The notes beneath the pieces were generated by a model. It worked only from the letters and a program-made list of their open reading frames with translations. It did no database searches and was not told the DNA's origin. This document shows positions 25,526 to 33,876 of a stretch of DNA of 64,000 bases, piece after piece. Source of the DNA: JBGCEZ01 sp045106735 (GTDB taxonomy: Bacteria; Planctomycetota; Phycisphaerae; Phycisphaerales; SM1A02); NCBI GenBank assembly GCA_045106735.1, contig JBGCEZ010000009.1, positions 1-64,000 on the forward strand, read 5' to 3'. Each line of letters begins with the position of its first letter. Positions within the stretch are counted from its first letter, which is position 1. The position numbers were made by a program, and so were the translations under genes.

Positions 25526-26746
25526 GTGGTCGACGTGTCGATCATCATCGTGAACTGGAATACGCGCGAGTTGCTGCGCGCGTGTCTCGCCTCATGTCCG
25601 GACGCGATGCGTCGTCGGGCCGACGGCTCCGGCTCCAGCTCCAACTCCAACTCCAGCTCGAGCTCCAGCTCTGGCTCCGGCTCCGGCGTTGACTCGGGCT
25701 CGGGCTCGGACGCAGGCTTGGGCTCCGGCCAGCGCGCCAACCGCCATGGCGCAGGCGATCCAACGTGTCCCGTTGAAGCCCGCGGCCCCGGCGACGACCC
25801 TGGCCGCCACCTCCGCCGTGACCTCGGCCACGCCCCCGGCAACGACCTCGGCTTCGACCCCAGCGACCCCAGCGACCCCAGCGATCCGGTACGCGGCGAG
25901 ATCGTCGTCATCGACAATGCGTCTTCCGACGGATCGGCGGAGATGGTCGCTCGGGATTTCCCTGGGGTTCGACTCATCCGCAATCAGGAGAACCGGGGCT
26001 TCGCGGCGGCCAACAACCAAGGCCTGGCGGTGGCCAGCGGTCGGTACGCGCTGCTCCTGAACTCGGATACCGAGGTCCTGGAGGACGCCATCGAACGGAG
26101 CGTCGCCTGGGCTGATGCCCACGACGACGTGGCCGTGATGGGCTGCCGGGTCCTGAATCCCGACCGCACCATGCAGCCGACCTGTTTTCGCGATCCGGGG
26201 CTGGTGGACCTGACCCTCATCGCCGCCGGCTTGCACCACGCCGCGCGACCCGTGTGGCTGGCCCGCTTGGCCGGACGCCAAGTGATGCGGGACTGGGATC
26301 GCACCGACGAACGGGATGTGGACGTGGTGACCGGTTGCTACATGCTGGTGCGCCGAACCGCGATCGACCGCGTCGGAATGCTCGACGAAGGCTTCTTCTT
26401 TTACGGCGAAGAGGCCGATTGGTGCCGGCGATTCCGCGACGCCGGCTATGGCGTGCGATTCGCCCCCGTCGGCGAGATCATTCATCTCGGCGGCGCCAGT
26501 ACGCTGCGCATCGCCGGCGAACGCGGCGTGATGCTCGGCCGAGCGATCACCCGCCTGATCGGCAAGCATCGCGGCCCAATCGTCGCGATCGCGGCATGGA
26601 CGATCCTTCTGGCGAGCCACATTTGGCGAGCCGTGGCCCTCGGCGTCGCCGGAACGTGCACGCTGGACCGCACTCGACTCAGCCGGGCGCGAGTCGCCGC
26701 GTCCACCGCACTGCGGTTCACTTCCGCGTGGCCCAAGCTCACATGA
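25526..26746 (+). CDS. Family 2 glycosyltransferase with a repeat-derived insertion in its catalytic domain
   Basis: About 406 residues. The GT-A fold starts VSIIIVNWNTRELLRACL, normally followed within 20-30 residues by the EIVVIDNASSDGSAEM strand. Here the two are separated by roughly 95 residues of Ser/Gly/Asn-rich and Asp-Pro-Ser repeats. The nucleotide-sugar motifs LLLNSDTEVL (DxD-like) and the acceptor region EGFFFYGEEADWCRRFRDAGY are intact, so the enzyme is probably active. It resembles rhamnosyl- and other GT2 enzymes of surface polysaccharide pathways. GTG 25526 is preferred, with AAGGA about 10 bases upstream. A GTG at 25460 is also open. The stop overlaps the next start by 4 bp (ATGA). 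Confidence 0.88.
   Translation: MVDVSIIIVNWNTRELLRACLASCPDAMRRRADGSGSSSNSNSSSSSSSGSGSGVDSGSGSDAGLGSGQRANRHGAGDPTCPVEARGPGDDPGRHLRRDLGHAPGNDLGFDPSDPSDPSDPVRGEIVVIDNASSDGSAEMVARDFPGVRLIRNQENRGFAAANNQGLAVASGRYALLLNSDTEVLEDAIERSVAWADAHDDVAVMGCRVLNPDRTMQPTCFRDPGLVDLTLIAAGLHHAARPVWLARLAGRQVMRDWDRTDERDVDVVTGCYMLVRRTAIDRVGMLDEGFFFYGEEADWCRRFRDAGYGVRFAPVGEIIHLGGASTLRIAGERGVMLGRAITRLIGKHRGPIVAIAAWTILLASHIWRAVALGVAGTCTLDRTRLSRARVAASTALRFTSAWPKLT
25624..25732 (+). repeat. Hexanucleotide coding repeat (GGCTCC/AACTCC/AGCTCC)n
   Basis: About eighteen degenerate six-base units encode the SGSSSNSNSSSS tract within the GT2 catalytic domain. A 9-bp repeat, CGACCCCAG in three copies, follows at about 25855-25885. 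Confidence 0.85.
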
Positions 26747-28263
26747 GTGGGCCCGCGCCGCTTGCTCCCGCCCCGCCGTCGTCGTCGCCGTCGTCGCCGT
26801 CATCGCCGCGAGCTCGGCCGATTGGGGCCCGCGCCCGCCGCTCGCTGCGCTGGCAACTCGCCGGACGCGGCAGTGAACAGTGCATCCGACTCGGCGCGAA
26901 TCTGGTGCTTGCACGCCTGCTGGCGCCGGAAGACTTCGGCCTGATGGGCATGGCGGCCAGCGGATTGGCATTCGCCGAAGCCGCATCCCACGTTGGCACC
27001 GAACAAGCAGTCATCGCCGATCGGCGTGGCCGGCGCCCGCGCTACATCGCCACGGCCTACGCCATGTCGCTGCTGCGCGGCCTGCTGCTCGCCGCCGCCT
27101 TGCTGTGGCTGGCCGGACCACTGTCCCGTTGGTACGGACAGCCCGACGCCGTTGGCATCTTCCTCCTGATCGCCGTGCAGCCGCTGCTGTTGGCCCTTGG
27201 CCACCCCGGCGCTCAGGTCCCGCTCCGCGGGCTGCGATTCGGCCGCTGGACGGGTGCCCGCACGCTGGCCGTGGCCGCCGGGACGGCCGGGACAATCGTC
27301 CTGGCGATCGCGACCCGCAGCGTTTGGGCCCTCGTCGTCGGGCAACTCATGACGACCGCGTTGGTCTCCATCGGCAGCCACATCGTGACGCCGCGGACAA
27401 GCTGGGTCCGGCCGCGCATCCATCGCCGCCACGTTGGGTCGATCGTCCGCTTTTCCGCCGGTGCCGTCGGGACCCCGCTGCTCATCATGCTGATCATCCA
27501 GGCGCCGCCGATGATCGTGGGCCCGGTACTGGGACCAGCGATTCTCGGCGTCTACCTGCTGCACCGCCGGCTGGCCGAAATCGCCCCTCAACTGGCCATC
27601 AGTGCCGCCGGCTCGGTGCTGGTGCCGGTGTACGCCGCCCTCCGCGACGATCCGGCGCGCGCGGCACGCACCTGGCGTCGCACCGTCCAGATCGCTGGTC
27701 TCCTGGCCAGCATCAGCGTCGCCGGCCTCGCCTGGCTCGGCGGCGACCTGCCGGCGGTCGTCCTCGGCGAACCCTATCGCGGCAGCCCGGGACTCCTCGG
27801 GTTGCTCGCCCTGGCCGGTGGGTTGGCCGCCGTCCTGGGGGTTGTTGGACCCCTGTTCTGGGGAGTCGGGCGACCGCAGCTCGATCGCCGCGTGCAGTGC
27901 ATCCGCACCGCCGTGACGTTTCTGGCTGGGCTGCCGCTGCTGATGCAGTTCGGACCGAGCGGATTCGCCGCCGCCACCGCCGCCGCCGCCGGATTGGCCC
28001 TGCTCTATGGACTGCACTTGGCCGCCCCGATCGTTGACGTTTCCGTGGGCGGCTCGTTGCGCGCGCTCGGCCCGGGCATCGCTGCCGGAGTCTGCTTGGC
28101 CAGCGTCGGCGTCGCCATTGATCTCATGCTGCACCCTGCGCCAATTGTGCGCGTTGTGATCGCCGGGACCGTGGCGGGCACTGGAGCGGCCATCTGGATG
28201 GCCCGATATCTCAGAACCGATGCCGACCGGCCTCCCACGCCGATGATCAAGCCAGTGACCTAA
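26743..28263 (+). CDS. Polysaccharide flippase (Wzx / MOP superfamily)
   Basis: A 506-residue integral membrane protein starting at ATG 26743, inside the GT2 stop. The N-terminus is polar. Then come 12-14 hydrophobic helices with the family opening SLRWQLAGRGSEQCIRLGAN and LVLARLLAPEDFGLMGMA, typical of lipopolysaccharide/oligosaccharide flippases of the polysaccharide-transport family. It would move undecaprenyl-linked repeat units across the inner membrane for polymerisation. Its place between glycosyltransferase genes and the downstream asparagine synthase gene supports a surface polysaccharide role. Confidence 0.9.
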   Translation: MSGPAPLAPAPPSSSPSSPSSPRARPIGARARRSLRWQLAGRGSEQCIRLGANLVLARLLAPEDFGLMGMAASGLAFAEAASHVGTEQAVIADRRGRRPRYIATAYAMSLLRGLLLAAALLWLAGPLSRWYGQPDAVGIFLLIAVQPLLLALGHPGAQVPLRGLRFGRWTGARTLAVAAGTAGTIVLAIATRSVWALVVGQLMTTALVSIGSHIVTPRTSWVRPRIHRRHVGSIVRFSAGAVGTPLLIMLIIQAPPMIVGPVLGPAILGVYLLHRRLAEIAPQLAISAAGSVLVPVYAALRDDPARAARTWRRTVQIAGLLASISVAGLAWLGGDLPAVVLGEPYRGSPGLLGLLALAGGLAAVLGVVGPLFWGVGRPQLDRRVQCIRTAVTFLAGLPLLMQFGPSGFAAATAAAAGLALLYGLHLAAPIVDVSVGGSLRALGPGIAAGVCLASVGVAIDLMLHPAPIVRVVIAGTVAGTGAAIWMARYLRTDADRPPTPMIKPVT

Positions 28264-28396
28264 GTCCACGGTTCATCCCGCGCGGTCCAGACGCGGCGCA
28301 CCGCCGCCCATCCCGGCGAACGACCGACGTCAAAGTCCCGCGTTGACACCCCACGCCAACCCCCCCGCGCTGACGACCCACGCCGATACCCCCACC

Positions 28397-29215
28397 ATGC
28401 CTCCCGACACCACCCATCCATCCGCCGACCGGAACCCCGCTTCGGACGAAGCTCAGACCGCGGTCCCCGGTACGCCCGCGACTTCGGCCGCGCCCTCGAC
28501 TTCGATCTCGGCTTCGGCTTCGGCTTCGGCCGCGCCCGTGACTTCGGCTTCGGCTCCGGCTTCGCCCTCGACTTCGGCGACCGTGTCCGCTGTCGCCGTC
28601 GCCCCTCCCTTCGCTGCCCCTGCCGCCCCCCGCGACTCCCTCCCGCCCGCGTTCCTCTACGCCGCGATCGCTCGATGCGACCGCTCCGAGCTGGAGCCCG
28701 TCCTGCGGGCGACGCCCGTTCCCCGAACAGTGCTCGCTCTGGGGCCGGCGGCGCCGGAAATGGCCCGCGCCTTGCGCGTCGCGGGCATCGCGACAACCAC
28801 GTTGGCCCGTGATCCGGATCGAGAGCCCGACATCATCGCCCCCATCGACTCCATTCCCGCCGAGCCCGGCCAGTGGGACATCGCCGTATGCGGACCTGGC
28901 TTCGAACGCTTGGCCCTGGATCGATTCGCTCCCGCTTTGCGCGAACTGCACCGCGTCGTCGGACGCTCACTGGTCTTGAGTTTGCCCGAACGCTCGAGCC
29001 CAACGTGGCTGCCGGCGATCCTCAGCCGACGCCCAGTTGCACAGCCCACGACCACACGTTGGATGCTCGGTGAACGATCCACGCCCTTGCACGCGGTCAC
29101 CGCGATCATGGAAGTTGCCGGCTGGCGCGTCGAAGATACGTGGACCATCAAAGCAACTGATCGCTCCGCGCCACGTCGCGGCTTTGTCTTGCATCGCGTC
29201 CCGGAGGCGGCCTGA
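28397..29215 (+). CDS. Methyltransferase-like protein of the polysaccharide operon
   Basis: A 272-residue protein from ATG 28397; a TTG at 28343 is an alternative start. The first 75 residues are an Ala/Ser/Thr/Pro tract from hexanucleotide repeats. The rest resembles a reduced class I SAM methyltransferase: VLALGPAAPEMARALRVAG in place of the glycine motif, IDSIPAEPGQWDIAVCGPGF as motif II-like, and ALRELHRVVGRSLVLSLPE as the post-II strand. The Gly-rich motif I is degenerate, so cofactor binding is uncertain. The TGA overlaps the ATG of the next gene by one base (TGATG), indicating co-translation with the asparagine synthase. Confidence 0.65.
   Translation: MPPDTTHPSADRNPASDEAQTAVPGTPATSAAPSTSISASASASAAPVTSASAPASPSTSATVSAVAVAPPFAAPAAPRDSLPPAFLYAAIARCDRSELEPVLRATPVPRTVLALGPAAPEMARALRVAGIATTTLARDPDREPDIIAPIDSIPAEPGQWDIAVCGPGFERLALDRFAPALRELHRVVGRSLVLSLPERSSPTWLPAILSRRPVAQPTTTRWMLGERSTPLHAVTAIMEVAGWRVEDTWTIKATDRSAPRRGFVLHRVPEAA
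28480..28579 (+). repeat. Hexanucleotide coding repeat (GCTTCG/ACTTCG)n
   Basis: Degenerate GGCTTC and GACTTC units encode the Ala/Ser-rich N-terminal region of the methyltransferase-like protein. Confidence 0.85.
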
Positions 29216-31299
29216 TGTGTGGATTCGCCGGGATCTGGTGGGGCGGCGGACAGCCTCCGATCGCCGCCGATGCGATCGCCGGTCGCATGGTGCAATCGAT
29301 TGCGCACCGCGGACCGGATGCCGAGTCGTGGATTCGTTCCACCCGCGGCGTGGTCGGGTTTCGTCGTCTTTCGATCATCGATGTCCACCAAGGACACCAA
29401 CCTGTCCGAAGCGCCGACGGCATGGTGGAGGTCGTCTTCAATGGCGAAATCTACAACCACCACGAACTGCGCCGTCCGCTCGAACGCGATGGTGTTCGAT
29501 TCGCCAGCGGCAGCGACGCCGAGATCATTCCTCACTTGTACCGTAGGCACGGTGACGGTTTCATCCATCGACTCGAAGGCATGTTCTCGATCTGCCTCGT
29601 CGACCATGGGCGCGGCCGGATCATGCTGTGGCGCGATCGATTCGGCATCAAGCCACTGTTGCATGCAACCGTCAACAACCGCTTCATCTTTGCCAGTGAA
29701 ATGCGTGCGTTGCTCGCATCGGGCATGATCGATGCCGAGATCGATCGCGGCAGTTTGCTGGCCACGCTCGACTACCAACACGTTCCCGGTCCGTGGACCA
29801 TGGTCGACGGAGTCCAGGAGTTGGAGCCGGGCACGCGACTGGTCATCGAAACCGGCTGTGCCGGCCCCGGCGATCCGGCGGCGCGCACCATCGATCCGCA
29901 AATCAGTCCGTGGTACCGGCCCGCGGTCACGCCGCGGCGAGCGATGCAGCGCGGCGATCGCGATCGCTTGCAAGAACTTCTCGATGAATCGGTTGCCCGG
30001 CAAACCGTCGCGGATGTCCCGGTTGGGGTCGCGCTCTCCGGCGGAGTTGACTCGACCTTGCTCGCCGAGTCGGTTGCTCGAGTCCGGCAACGCCAGGGCG
30101 ACGACGCACGCATCGTGGCCATCACGTGCGACGGCCCAGGCAGTCCACCCGACGAAGCCGACCACGCCCGGGCGACCGCCCAGCGCCTCGGACTTGAGCA
30201 CCATGTCATCCAACCAACCGGTCATGAATTGACGCGGCGCCTGCCTGAGCTCGCGTGGATCAGCGATGAAGCGGTGGCCGACCCCGCCCTCATGGCCGCG
30301 ACATGGCTCAGCGAAGCAGCAGCCGCCCACGTGACCGTGCTCTTGCTGGGCGCGGGTGGTGACGAGCTGTTCGCTGGATACCCGAGTGCTCCCGTCGGCC
30401 GTCTCGAGCGAGCGTGGGCGCGCGTCCCCCGACGAATCAGACGAAAATTGAGCGATCGGCTCGCCCGCGGCAACCCTCGGCGGCGCGGTCGACTTGACGC
30501 GATGGGCGAAACACGCCGGACCCGGGCGGCCATGCACATGCTGCTCCGCGGGCAGTTGCCACGTGAAGAACGGGCGGCTCTGGCCGACAGCCTTCTGGCT
30601 GGCCCCGGCCGGGATCGATCTCCTGACCGGGCCATCGTTCGTGCGTTCGAGGCGGCGATCGACTCGGATCTGGTGACCCAGCAACTGCACGCTGACTTGG
30701 TCACGTACCTCCCCGACCAAATTCTCACCATGTGCGATCGCGCGACCATGGCTGCTTCGATCGAAGGTCGCATCCCCATGCTCGACCGACGATTCGTTGA
30801 GGCAGCGATGGCAATCGATCCGCGCGACAAAATCGCCCACGGCGAAGGCAAGCGCATATTGCGATCCTTGTTGGATCCCGCCGCCACATCCGCGCTCCGG
30901 CGAAGGCGAAAGCAAGGCTTCGCTTCCCCGGCCGCGACGTGGGCCGCCGCTGATCTCGCCCGCACGGGGCAACGCTTCCTCGCCCACCCGGCATCGCTCA
31001 TGCGATCCGTCGGAGCGGACACTTGGATGGCCCGTCGCATCGAGCGCCTCCGCCGCGCGGGGGCTGGAGCCACGTGGGCCGATCGCGGTCCGCTTTTCAC
31101 CGCCGTCATGCTCGAGTGCTGGTCACATGTGGTGTTGAACGCCTCGTCGTCCACTCGGCCGACGATGTCGATCGACGAACTCCTGGCTGGAGCTCCGCCG
31201 GCGTCTCGGCGCCGGCGAACTGCCGACTCGATCGCGGCCAGCATCGCCGGTGAACCCGTCACCCGTCCGATCCTTCGTTCCGCGGCGGACGCCGCATGA
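29215..31299 (+). CDS. asnB: Asparagine synthase (glutamine-hydrolysing)
   Basis: A 694-residue enzyme of the AsnB family. Met-Cys-Gly at the N-terminus exposes the Cys nucleophile of the N-terminal Ntn glutaminase domain, with RRLSIIDVHQGHQP and NGEIYNHHELR. The C-terminal synthetase domain has the ATP PP-loop VALSGGVDSTLLAE at about residue 272 and VLLLGAGGDELFAGYP. It would convert Asp and Gln to Asn and Glu with ATP. In polysaccharide clusters, AsnB homologues often amidate uronic acids or peptide-like sugar substituents rather than making free Asn (established context, inference here). It overlaps both neighbours by 1 and 4 bases. Confidence 0.94.
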   Translation: MCGFAGIWWGGGQPPIAADAIAGRMVQSIAHRGPDAESWIRSTRGVVGFRRLSIIDVHQGHQPVRSADGMVEVVFNGEIYNHHELRRPLERDGVRFASGSDAEIIPHLYRRHGDGFIHRLEGMFSICLVDHGRGRIMLWRDRFGIKPLLHATVNNRFIFASEMRALLASGMIDAEIDRGSLLATLDYQHVPGPWTMVDGVQELEPGTRLVIETGCAGPGDPAARTIDPQISPWYRPAVTPRRAMQRGDRDRLQELLDESVARQTVADVPVGVALSGGVDSTLLAESVARVRQRQGDDARIVAITCDGPGSPPDEADHARATAQRLGLEHHVIQPTGHELTRRLPELAWISDEAVADPALMAATWLSEAAAAHVTVLLLGAGGDELFAGYPSAPVGRLERAWARVPRRIRRKLSDRLARGNPRRRGRLDAMGETRRTRAAMHMLLRGQLPREERAALADSLLAGPGRDRSPDRAIVRAFEAAIDSDLVTQQLHADLVTYLPDQILTMCDRATMAASIEGRIPMLDRRFVEAAMAIDPRDKIAHGEGKRILRSLLDPAATSALRRRRKQGFASPAATWAAADLARTGQRFLAHPASLMRSVGADTWMARRIERLRRAGAGATWADRGPLFTAVMLECWSHVVLNASSSTRPTMSIDELLAGAPPASRRRRTADSIAASIAGEPVTRPILRSAADAA

Positions 31300-32741
31300 G
31301 CACGCCCGGCGAGTCCATTCGCGCCGTCTTGCTCGGCTACTACTTCCCGCCCATGGGCGGCGCCGGCACGCAGCGCCTGGCGTCCTTTGCCCGCGACCTT
31401 CCGGCTCTCGGAATCGAACCGGTGGTGGTGGCGGCGAGTGAAACCGTTCCCGGCGACTCCACCCTGGCCCACGACGTGACGCTGCTCGATGGAATCGATC
31501 CATCGGTCTCCATCATCCGGGTCCCCGGAATCGCGGAACAAACGCCCACCGGCCGCGACCGGCGGACGGCCCACCGGCTCGTCGCATCGGCGGTCGATCT
31601 GGCGTGGGCCCGACGTGCGGTCGACGCGGCGGTGTTCGCCTCACGTCGACACGCAGCCGATGTGACCCTTGTTTCCGTTTCGCCGTACACCCTTGGCCTC
31701 CACGTCGGTGAACTGCGGCGACGTACGCGCCGCCCCGTCGTCATCGACCTCCGCGATCCATGGGCCCTGGACGGATGGCGCAGTTTCCGGAGCCGCATCC
31801 AGGTGAGGGCGGATCGTTGGTTCATGGCCCGATCACTGGCCGCCGCCGACGCCATCATCGCCAACTGCCCCGCGGCCGCCGCGGCGTACCGCGCGTTGCC
31901 AGGCGTTCGACCCGACCGCGTGGTGGTTGTCCCCAACGGATGGAGCGCAACGGACTACGCCGATCAGCCTGGCCGCGCTCCCGTCGCACCCACCGACAGG
32001 TCCACGTTCCGCATCGCCCACATCGGCACCCTGCACGATCCGACTCCTCCCGCGACTCGGCATCCGCGTCCGCACACATGTGCGCCGCTCGAGTATCGCC
32101 ACCGATCGGGACGCACGTTGTTGACCGCCATCGGACACATCATGGCCCGGCGACCCGACCTCCGGCACCGACTGCAATTGGATCTCTTCGGCTCGGTGCA
32201 TCCCGGCCACGCTGACCTTGTGCGACAACTGCGTCTCTCAGATGTCGTCCATGAACACGGTTATGTTTCTCATCCGGATGCCATCGCCGCGGCGAAGAAG
32301 GCCGATGCTCTCTTCGTCCCGTTGCACGGCGTGCCCCACGGCGACCCGGCGCTCATCGTGCCAGGAAAACTGTACGAAGCGCTCGCCTCCGAACGACCGG
32401 TCCTCGCTGCCGTGCCGGTGGGCGATGCTCGTCGGTTGGTCCTGCTCGCCGGCGGCGACGGCGCGGTGGTCGATCCCGGCGACGCGGACGCCGCCGCCGA
32501 CCGATTGGAAACTTGGATCAACCGCTGGTCTGCGGGACAAGCGCCGAGCGGTGCCCGTCGATCCGCTCTCATTCCCTTCGAGCGCACGAGCTTGAGTTCG
32601 CGCGTCGCCGAGATCCTCCGGGCCGCGCACGCCGGGAACCCATCGGCCTTCCCCGCCGACGACCCGTGGTCGGTCTTGGCCGCACAGCTGCAAGACGATG
32701 CCGATGCGTCCGTATCGGTCGTCGTCAGCCAAGCGGCTTAG
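31296..32741 (+). CDS. Family 4 glycosyltransferase
   Basis: A 481-residue GT-B enzyme. The N-terminal Rossmann-like domain has AVLLGYYFPPMGGAGTQRLA, the glycine-rich acceptor loop. The C-terminal donor domain contains FRIAHIGTLHD, the DVVHEHGYVSHPDAIAA stretch and the retaining-GT motif PGKLYEALASERPVLA (the E-x7-E-like region). It would add a sugar to the lipid-linked repeat unit. A short insert of about 25 residues after the LHDPTPPATRH segment is not typical and is low-complexity. It is last in the plus-strand operon, overlapping the asparagine synthase gene by 4 bases (ATGA). Confidence 0.9.
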   Translation: MSTPGESIRAVLLGYYFPPMGGAGTQRLASFARDLPALGIEPVVVAASETVPGDSTLAHDVTLLDGIDPSVSIIRVPGIAEQTPTGRDRRTAHRLVASAVDLAWARRAVDAAVFASRRHAADVTLVSVSPYTLGLHVGELRRRTRRPVVIDLRDPWALDGWRSFRSRIQVRADRWFMARSLAAADAIIANCPAAAAAYRALPGVRPDRVVVVPNGWSATDYADQPGRAPVAPTDRSTFRIAHIGTLHDPTPPATRHPRPHTCAPLEYRHRSGRTLLTAIGHIMARRPDLRHRLQLDLFGSVHPGHADLVRQLRLSDVVHEHGYVSHPDAIAAAKKADALFVPLHGVPHGDPALIVPGKLYEALASERPVLAAVPVGDARRLVLLAGGDGAVVDPGDADAAADRLETWINRWSAGQAPSGARRSALIPFERTSLSSRVAEILRAAHAGNPSAFPADDPWSVLAAQLQDDADASVSVVVSQAA

Positions 32742-33071
32742 AACGCCGGCGCGATCGCCCCCAGATTGATCAACGAGCGAATGGGTTCTCGTACTGCGAC
32801 GATGCGGCGTTCGTCATCACGCTCGCGCCATCGCTGACAACACCACGACGCTGCGATCCGAGTCGCCTCGGACGTTGGGGACGCCGGGAACGCCGAGGAC
32901 GTCGGGGACGCCGAGGACATCGGGGACGCCGAAGACATCGGGGACGCCGCGGACATCGGGAACGCCGAAGACATCGGGGACGCCGCGGACGTCGGGGACG
33001 CCGAGGACGCCGCAAACGTCCGGCACGATCGACTCGCTGGCCCGCCCAAGATTGTCAATCCTGGCACGACG
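32742..33071. other. 330-base convergent gap holding a minisatellite
   Basis: Lies between the 3' ends of the two converging polysaccharide operons. Apart from the 18-bp tandem repeat I see no gene and no T-rich terminator hairpin. Confidence 0.6.
32870..33020. repeat. 18-bp minisatellite, about 7-8 units
   Basis: Consensus GCCGAGGACRTCGGGGAC with few changes. It reads as GTPRTS repeats in one plus frame and as GVPDVx in a minus frame, but neither has a ribosome site or a recognisable extension. It sits at the meeting point of the two convergent operons. Confidence 0.88.
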
Positions 33072-33773
33072 TTACGTCGACGACGACCCGATCGCGGTCA
33101 TTGACTTGGGCCAAGCGCAGAATCGCTCGGTGCGGACCGTCGCGTCAGTTCCGAACAGCGTCGTGAACATCCGTCGGTCCAGCAGGCGTGCACTTTCCAC
33201 GGTCCGTACGGCTTCACGCACGTCAGTCTGTCGCGACCAATTGCCCAACGCAAATCGCTGAACCATCGAAACCCGGGTCGCCTTGGGCAACCAATGAAAG
33301 ATCGGGGTCATGCAATGCGGCTCGACGGGAAACCAGAAGTGCGGCGTTTGGCAGTAGTAGTACCGGGCCACACGTTGCATCTCCGCCGCGAATGACTCAA
33401 CGCGATCCCAATCACCAACGTGCTCGATCACCGAGTTCGAGTGGGCGATGTCGAACCCGTTCTCCGCGTGCTCGGCCAGATCGCAGCCGTCGCCCTCGAT
33501 GTGGGTGAAACGTTCAGTCGATCCACCGGTGTTCGGCGCCCCGGGCAAGTTCACGATCGTGACCTGCACATCACATCGTTCGAACAGACCCGCGGGGAGA
33601 ATCTTCCAATACCTTCGGGTGCCGCCCACATCGATGATGGAGACCGAACCACGTTCGTCATACACACGCTCGATCAATCGGACCAACGGATCAACACGGC
33701 GGGCCCGCATCTTGGATCCAAATGAGTCAGCGCGGTCGTAGTCGACGAGATTGCGGGTCAAACGCTTCAACAT
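33072..33773 (-). CDS. Class I SAM-dependent methyltransferase
   Basis: A 233-residue enzyme of the methyltransferase type 11 group. Motif I is VSIIDVGGTRRYW, an acidic residue ends the second strand (TIVNLPGAPN), motif II is GFDIAHSNSVIEHVGDW, and the post-II strand is RYYYCQTPHFWFPVEPH. It probably methylates a polysaccharide sugar or lipid intermediate, as expected from the operon (inference). It is the last gene of the minus-strand run. Confidence 0.9.
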   Translation of the reverse strand: MLKRLTRNLVDYDRADSFGSKMRARRVDPLVRLIERVYDERGSVSIIDVGGTRRYWKILPAGLFERCDVQVTIVNLPGAPNTGGSTERFTHIEGDGCDLAEHAENGFDIAHSNSVIEHVGDWDRVESFAAEMQRVARYYYCQTPHFWFPVEPHCMTPIFHWLPKATRVSMVQRFALGNWSRQTDVREAVRTVESARLLDRRMFTTLFGTDATVRTERFCAWPKSMTAIGSSST

Positions 33774-33876
33774 TCCGCCACTCCATGCCGGGCTCGAAGC
33801 CCCGTTCTCTGTACGCGAATCAACTGAGCCGCGCCTCTTGTCAGTTCACACCGATCGACCGCACTGCAACGCAGGC

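Noticed and set aside
26254..26742. Upstream extension of the flippase frame
   Set aside because: Lies wholly inside the GT2 gene in another frame; the flippase start is the ATGA overlap at 26743.
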